Assembly (NCBI GenBank): GCA_037693485.1
Contig: CM075349.1
Coordinates: forward strand, 119,141,501 to 119,205,500
Length of the DNA stretch: 64,000 bases
Direction: 5' to 3'
From: Kitagawia praeruptora
Lineage: Eukaryota; Streptophyta; Magnoliopsida; Apiales; Apiaceae
Shown here: in pieces, positions 59,086 to 64,000 of the stretch
Numbering within the stretch: position 1 is the stretch's first letter
Layout: every line of letters starts with the position of its first letter
Notes under the pieces: model-generated
Told to the model about the DNA's origin: nothing
What the model saw: the letters and a program-made list of their open reading frames with translations, nothing else
Databases searched by the model: none
Position numbers and translations under genes: made by a program

Positions 59086-59375
59086 CTTTTTTTTTTTTTT
59101 GAAAAGCAAAGAAGAATTTATTAATGCACAAGATGAGTTTGCTTCTACAAACCAAAAGGAAGCAAAGCTACTACTGATACAACATTACAAAGTCTGAGTC
59201 TTCCAGGACACTTCTACTGATACTACTGCATGAAGGAACCAACATAATACACAACTATCCAAGGCCTAGCACCACCCTTGAATCAAATATTTCCTCTGTC
59301 GTCCTTGTTTTGCAAGCTCGTCCGCACCACTATTTGAATCCCTTTGAATATACTTAAAGAACAAGTTGGGCTTCT
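59086..59375 (-). mobile_element. LINE (non-LTR retrotransposon) 3' end, truncated
   Basis: On the minus strand the frame reads YIQRDSNSGADELAKQGRQR, the end of the RNase H domain that plant LINEs carry behind the reverse transcriptase. A short 3' UTR follows and then a poly-A tail, seen as a T run at 59086-59100. The rest of the LINE is missing, as usual for 5'-truncated copies. Confidence 0.75.
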
Positions 59376-59579
59376 TTAATAAATTTAACAACCCGTCCTT
59401 AAAGAACAATTCATTCTGTAGAATATTCAGTCACAAACTCCAACAATTATGCGACTTACTAAATTGTAGGCATCAATCCTTATCACACTACACTGATTTG
59501 TTTACATTATTAGGTGTGCCTATAGATAAATGTTTTTTTTCAGTGTTGGGTTGTCATTGTTATTCAGTGATTACTTAAC

Positions 59580-61039
59580 AATTTTATTCTAAATACAATA
59601 ATTATTTAATTTAAAAAATTATACATTAATACATGAATCTATTATATTTATAATAGATATTTTGATATCTCAAACTCTCAATTCAAAATCATAAGGTATA
59701 ACTAAAATCATGAATTAAAAATTATTCACAATATAAAACTATTACCACACTATTCTAAATAGACATTGAAAATTTAAGTTATGTAAAATATTAAATAATT
59801 CAGTCATAAAAAAGTTAGGATCAACCAATTAAAATATTAGAATGAATTTTAAACAATCATCCTTTAACATTTTAATTACGAAATTTTTAACTATCCAATA
59901 ATTAATGGGAAAAAAATTGACCCGAAAATATATTTGAATTATTCAAAATATTAAATATACTCTTAAATAGTACTATACATTATTTGATGTATAAATTATC
60001 AGTCAAAAGATAAAAAATATTACAGAGTCAATGAAAATATTTTTAGTGAATATTTACATAATAAATTGTTCAATTTATAACAAATTTTCTTACAAATAAC
60101 TATTTATTTATTGATAATTAATTCATCAATAAAAGGACATATGTCATCCACAAAAATAATCAAACTTGCAAAAATCATCAATAAAAGGGCATACAACATC
60201 TATAAAAATAATTAAAATTGAACAAACACATAGTAAATTAGATCAATAATTTCCTTTATTCAATCATTGAACTTACCTTCAATTATGGTACATCTCTAGC
60301 TTATATCCCTAAATTATACAGTCTTTTCGGCGAGATAATCTAACAATTTGTTATAAACGTGAGTAATATTTATATCTAATTTGTCATAACGTATTCAAAC
60401 AACCGACCAAAACTGTAATTTTATACTATCTACATCAATGAACTAATATAACAAACTCTAATATATGGGTAGACAAAATCCACGAATAGGATATTAGGCT
60501 CTGAATAAAGAAAAATATTTATTGAAAGCCAAAATAAAATCAAGGAAAAGAAAATAAGGCTTATTATTTACAAGGACATAGTACAAAATCTAATATTTTG
60601 GTAGATAAAAATCCACCAACGGGCAACGGGGTACTAGGCACTCAATGATATATTTATTGAAAAATAAAGAAAAAAATTCTAAAAAAAACTTGAAAAACTG
60701 ATATCAGCTACTAAACTTTAGTTTAGCATTTTTTTTATAGTAAATCAATTCATTAATAAAAGGACCTATAATTTGTAAAAATGACATTGAACAATCACAT
60801 AACAAACTAGATTAGATGAAGTTTATATTGTTATAACAACATTCGTTTCATATATCTTGCACAGTAGATATCATTTCTCATATCGCTGAAACATGCAACC
60901 TTTTTTTGATAGATAGTCTAATGATTTATTGGAGTCGTGAGGATTAAGTTTCTATATATTTTTAATATGTAATCGAAAAATTAACCACGACCATACAAAT
61001 ATTTTCAATAAATTAATATAATAAATATTTTAAGGATAC
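59580..61039. other. AT-rich spacer with degenerate duplications
   Basis: No gene. Loosely related pieces recur: ATCAATAAAAGG(A/G)CATA at about 60125 and 60178, ATTAATAAAAGGACCTAT at 60750, and a GGATATTAGGCTCTGAAT / GGGTACTAGGCACTCAAT pair at about 60488 and 60626. They may be remains of an old element. Confidence 0.45.
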
Positions 61040-61553
61040 TGTTGTGGAATAAAAACTAGGTTACGATTTGCGGCTAGGGTTTGTGTATATTTAATGCTAG
61101 GGTTCGTGAGCTTCGTGCTTTAATGGCTGCTTCTGCGTTCGAGACTAAACGGTCCTCACAGAATGCCTACGTATCTCTGTATTAGAGAATCAAGCCAAGA
61201 AAACGTAGTTCTGAGGTGAGGGGTCTGACCCTTTATATAGGCTGAGAAGCCTTAGAGTTATGGTAGGGTTAGGTGACTTGGTGGGTAAGTCAACCTCGAG
61301 GAAAGTTCTAGACCCCTTCCTTGTAGGAGTCTGTTTCCTTGTATGAGTGTATGCCTTGGAGGCTACTCCTTGTAGAGATAATGTTCTTATCTGACACTTA
61401 TTGCTGAGTTGTTTATTATCCCTAATATTAATTACAAAATTAATATTGTAAATAGGGTTTGGGCCCACCTGGTGGGCCCCACGTTTGGACCATTCCGGGT
61501 CTAATTAATGCCACATTAAATGTGTCTTTAGGGCTTATTTTTAGCCCATATCA
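61040..61553 (-). repeat. 3' LTR of the second Tat element (514 bp)
   Basis: Plus-strand ends TGTTGTGGAA (61040) and CCCATATCA (61553). Shares CTACGTA, GAATCAAGCC and ACGTAGTTCT blocks with 11545-12478 in the same order. It contains the TATA-like TTTATATAGGC at about 61232 (plus). Confidence 0.72.
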
Positions 61554-61779
61554 TTTGCCCCCCAACTTCTAGGGAAACTGATCAGGTTTTCCTTGAAGTT
61601 TTAACGGCCTTATTCGAGACTTGGGTCAGGGTTTATTGCTCTTACATGAGTATTTTCAACTTATCATCTTAATGTAAAGCGTGGAGCGACCGACGCATTT
61701 ACGACGAGGTTGAGTGACACTAAGCGGTGTTAAATGGCACCAGGCAGCGCTAATCAGCCTTGAACAATGCTTAAACAGT

Positions 61780-61925
61780 GTTTAAACAACGTTGAATGGC
61801 GTAAAACGGCACTAACGGCACTAATCGGCGCTATCGGGGGTCCGGGGGCGACAGCCCCCGGGTGGGGTCCAAGGGGCGGCAGCCCCTGGCGGGGTCCAAG
61901 GGGCAGAGCCCCTGGCTGGGGTCGA
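61780..61925. repeat. GC-rich minisatellite in the Tat 3' region
   Basis: Three units of the type GGGGTCCAAGGGGCGGCAGCCCC follow each other at 61835-61922, each with a self-complementary GGGG(C)...GCCCC core; upstream are CGGCACTAA and AACAGTG-type short repeats. The GC content contrasts sharply with the surroundings. Confidence 0.8.
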
Positions 61926-62299
61926 GCTGAAGACTAGTACTATTCAGAAATTATCGTTTCGGCTCGAAATTTTGCAAACCCGAGCTCAAATTCAAGCTCA
62001 AACTGCCTCAAGGTCGCAGGCATTTTTCTTACTTTCTAAGTCATTTTCGACCTGGAAATTTTGAGCAGAAATTAGTTCATTTTCGAGCTAAAAAACGAAC
62101 TCAAACGGGGGCCAAGTCGTGGCTTCTTTTCAGGATTTTCAGTGTTTTTCCGACCTCGAATGGACGAGCTCATATGGTGTTGAAACGACCTCAAATTGTC
62201 TTCAAGTCGCATGACTTTTTCGCGAGTTTCAGCTCTTTTTCGATCTCAAATTTACAATCTAGCCGTAGTACATTTTCGACCTCAACCCAACCTAATTAA

Positions 62300-62405
62300 G
62301 AACTCAAATAAGGTTCAAGTCGTTAGGGTTTTTATTGTTTTCCAGTTCATTTACGACCTGGGCTTTCCCGAGTTTCAGTTCATTTACGACCTGGGCTTTA
62401 GAAAG
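62300..62405. repeat. Short tandem duplication around CAGTTCATTTACGACCTGGG
   Basis: The block of about 38 bp ending GACCTGGGCTTT occurs twice in a row (62342-62370 and 62378-62400) and carries looser CTCGAGCTCAA/TTTTCGACCT words upstream from 61980. It lies just before the antisense gene and has probably destroyed its original first exon. Confidence 0.65.
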
Positions 62406-62534
62406 ATTTTTTAATTTAAAAATTCTGCTGAATCTACTCCGGGTTGGGTTTACATTAGTCACCGTACTTCCACTCCTCCAATCTTTCACCCTCAATCTAT
62501 TCCTGACTCCAACCCAAAGTGGAAGAAGGAGTTC

Positions 62535-63716
62535 ATGTATTTGACATGGGAAGGTGGAGATTGGGGCAATGTTTTTCGTAGTACCTTTGGTAAGGTCGTA
62601 GATGGCAGTGCCAATGATATTGAGCTAAACGAGGAAGAGACCCATGCCTACAAGGAGCTCATCAAAGATAATCATACTACTATGGCTTGGGATCTTCTGA
62701 ATGAGTTCCAGCTTAAATCTTTGGGACGTTCCCGAGTGACCAATAAGGGTAATTTCCTTTCTTTTTGTGTTCTTCTACCTGAATATGATTGTCTCATACC
62801 CATTATTTGTCTTTTATTTTGTAATTGCAGCTGCAGCTTTTATCAACAAGACTAATGAGCCCGAAGATGGAGACACTGCTAGGTTGAAGAGGGCTCGTTC
62901 AGGGAAGGATCCTCGAGCCCCAACAGCCACCGATGCCTACTTGAGGCCCCATGTAGCTGATGTTGAAGAAGTAGATGGCTCTTCCAAGAGCGCTTGGCGT
63001 CCCAACTGGGGTATTAGGAAGAAGGACTCCATCGTTGGAGATTGCAGGCATGCCATGGATTGGTCCTATCATTCCATAACTCCCGGTGATTTCAAGGATT
63101 ATGTATCCGGCTCCACTCTTGAAGGAGCCGAGAGTGCTGGTGCTCAGGCCTTTGCTGCTGTAAGCCCCTTACTTCCCTATCTCTATATACTTGTTTGCTA
63201 TTTGAATCGTGGTTCTAACTTTTTCTTTTGTAGGCTAACGCCAACTTCCAGGAGGCCGTATTCCAGGCTAAGACTTGGCGTTCATCCTATGAGACTTATA
63301 AGGCAAAGTATGATGACTCTCAGGATGAGCTGGCCTCTGTCAAAGCTACTTTAGCTAGGAGGGAGAAAGAGCTTCTAGAGTCTCAGGCTGAAAATGTCAC
63401 TCTCAGGAAGGGCAAGGACGACCTGATTGACGACTACCTTGCCTCCCAGGAGTATGTGGGCTTCATGGAGAAGCATGACGACTCTCTATTCCCTTACCAG
63501 TTTACTCAGGGATGGGATGGAGCTCTTGCTGAGGTTACTAGGAGATTTCCTGGTACCCTTAGTGTTTCAGACTTCCCTAGCCCTCATGCTCCTATGGCCT
63601 TGGCAGTGCAGGACACCCAGGAGGAGGACCAGGAGGATGATGAGAGGATCCTGGAGCCAGATCCCTCTGCTCATCTTGGTGCAGATGAAGAGGATGAGCA
63701 TACTGGAGATGCCTAG
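62535..63716 (+). CDS. Antisense gene of Tat element: putative gypsy-type transposon domain protein, three exons
   Basis: Exons 62535-62748, 62831-63159 and 63234-63716 join at GT/AG borders to 341 aa. The first exon (NPKWKKEFMYLTWEGGDWG; the frame is open back to 62415) resembles the end of the domain called 'putative gypsy type transposon' (PF04195-like, from memory). Then a basic linker (LKRARSGKDPRAP), a long coiled coil in exon 3 (QAKTWRSSYETYKAKYDD through LESQAENVTLRKGKDD) and a very acidic end. The region upstream of 62415 has stops and tandem repeats, so the N-terminal half of the domain is missing or lies in an unrecognised exon. It is read opposite to the retrotransposon. Function unknown; the intact splicing suggests it was expressed. 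Confidence 0.65.
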
Positions 63717-64000
63717 TAGTCGCTCTTTTTATCTATCTATTTATGTATTCTGCCTTCGGGCATTACTCTGTACTTTTGTTAACTTATCTTGAACTGATCG
63801 TTTACGTATTCTGCCTTCGGGCATAACTTTTAATTTGTAATCCATTGTCCTTGATGTTTCTCAACTTATTCATGTTCGCATGTGTAGTCCAGCATTTTAT
63901 GTATATATATCAATAAGTAATGCTCGTAACTTATGCGAAAATGTAGGATAGTCTTATTAATATAAAATGTAGGCACAGCCCTTACATAGATACTCTACTT
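63717..64000. other. 3' flank of the antisense gene
   Basis: The word GTATTCTGCCTTCGGGCAT occurs twice (63744-63762 and 63806-63824), in the likely 3' UTR. No other gene before the window ends. Confidence 0.6.

Larger units (their letters stand above)
61040..64000 (-). mobile_element. Second Tat-lineage element, 3' end, with an antisense gene
   Basis: The LTR (61040-61553) is followed by a purine tract on the minus strand (GAAGTTGGGGGGCAAA, 61554-61571), so this is the 3' LTR of a minus-strand element that continues past the window. LTR order and motifs match the Tat LTR at 11545-12478. Between the purine tract and the window edge the only gene runs on the opposite, plus strand (62535-63716). 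Extra antisense ORFs between pol and the 3' LTR are known in Tat elements. Confidence 0.7.

Overview
This is nuclear DNA from a flowering plant, most likely a eudicot. The two ordinary genes have many introns with GT/AG borders and plant-type proteins (an ABCB/MDR transporter of the plant ABCB4/11/21 type and a SEC23 with a long proline-rich head). The rest is AT-rich and filled with plant transposons: Ty3/gypsy Athila, Tat and chromovirus lineages, Helitrons, Stowaway MITEs, a hAT MITE, a LINE tail and a plant-mobile-domain gene inside a TIR element. I cannot fix the species. I see no tRNA, rRNA or CRISPR.

Layout. 1-12478 is a nest of minus-strand LTR retrotransposons: a decayed Tat element (5' LTR 11545-12478) is broken at 6273 by an Athila-type element (LTR 4725-6273), whose gag is broken at 4343 by a second Athila-type element (LTR 2967-4342) that runs off the left edge. 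12.9-15.3 kb is a Helitron-like sequence interrupted by a plus-strand LTR fragment, followed by a Stowaway MITE. 16376-20863 (+) is an intact five-exon SEC23 gene (913 codons plus stop by my splicing). 20.9-22.8 kb holds a small repeat array, a Helitron and a MITE. 22876-40366 is a chromovirus-like LTR element that keeps only gag; a complete 9.28-kb pol-less Athila derivative (22880-32157, TSD TTGTG) sits 4 bp inside its 3' LTR. A further LTR-like sequence (40369-41043) follows. 41201-46824 (-) is an intact 12-exon ABCB transporter (1287 aa), tail-to-tail with SEC23. 48.2-58.2 kb is dense in MITEs around a 3.8-kb TIR element (52206-56032) that carries a truncated plant-mobile-domain gene, an intronic 119-bp tandem array and arrays of CCGCA...TGCGG hairpins. 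59.1 kb has a LINE 3' end. 61040-64000 is the 3' end of a second Tat element with an intron-containing gene on the opposite strand.

How the genes work together: SEC23 (COPII coat) and the ABCB exporter are unrelated host genes separated by about 20 kb of young transposons. The most unusual object is the 52.2-56.0 kb TIR element with its host-like gene; next are the pol-less Athila derivatives and the antisense gene in the Tat element.
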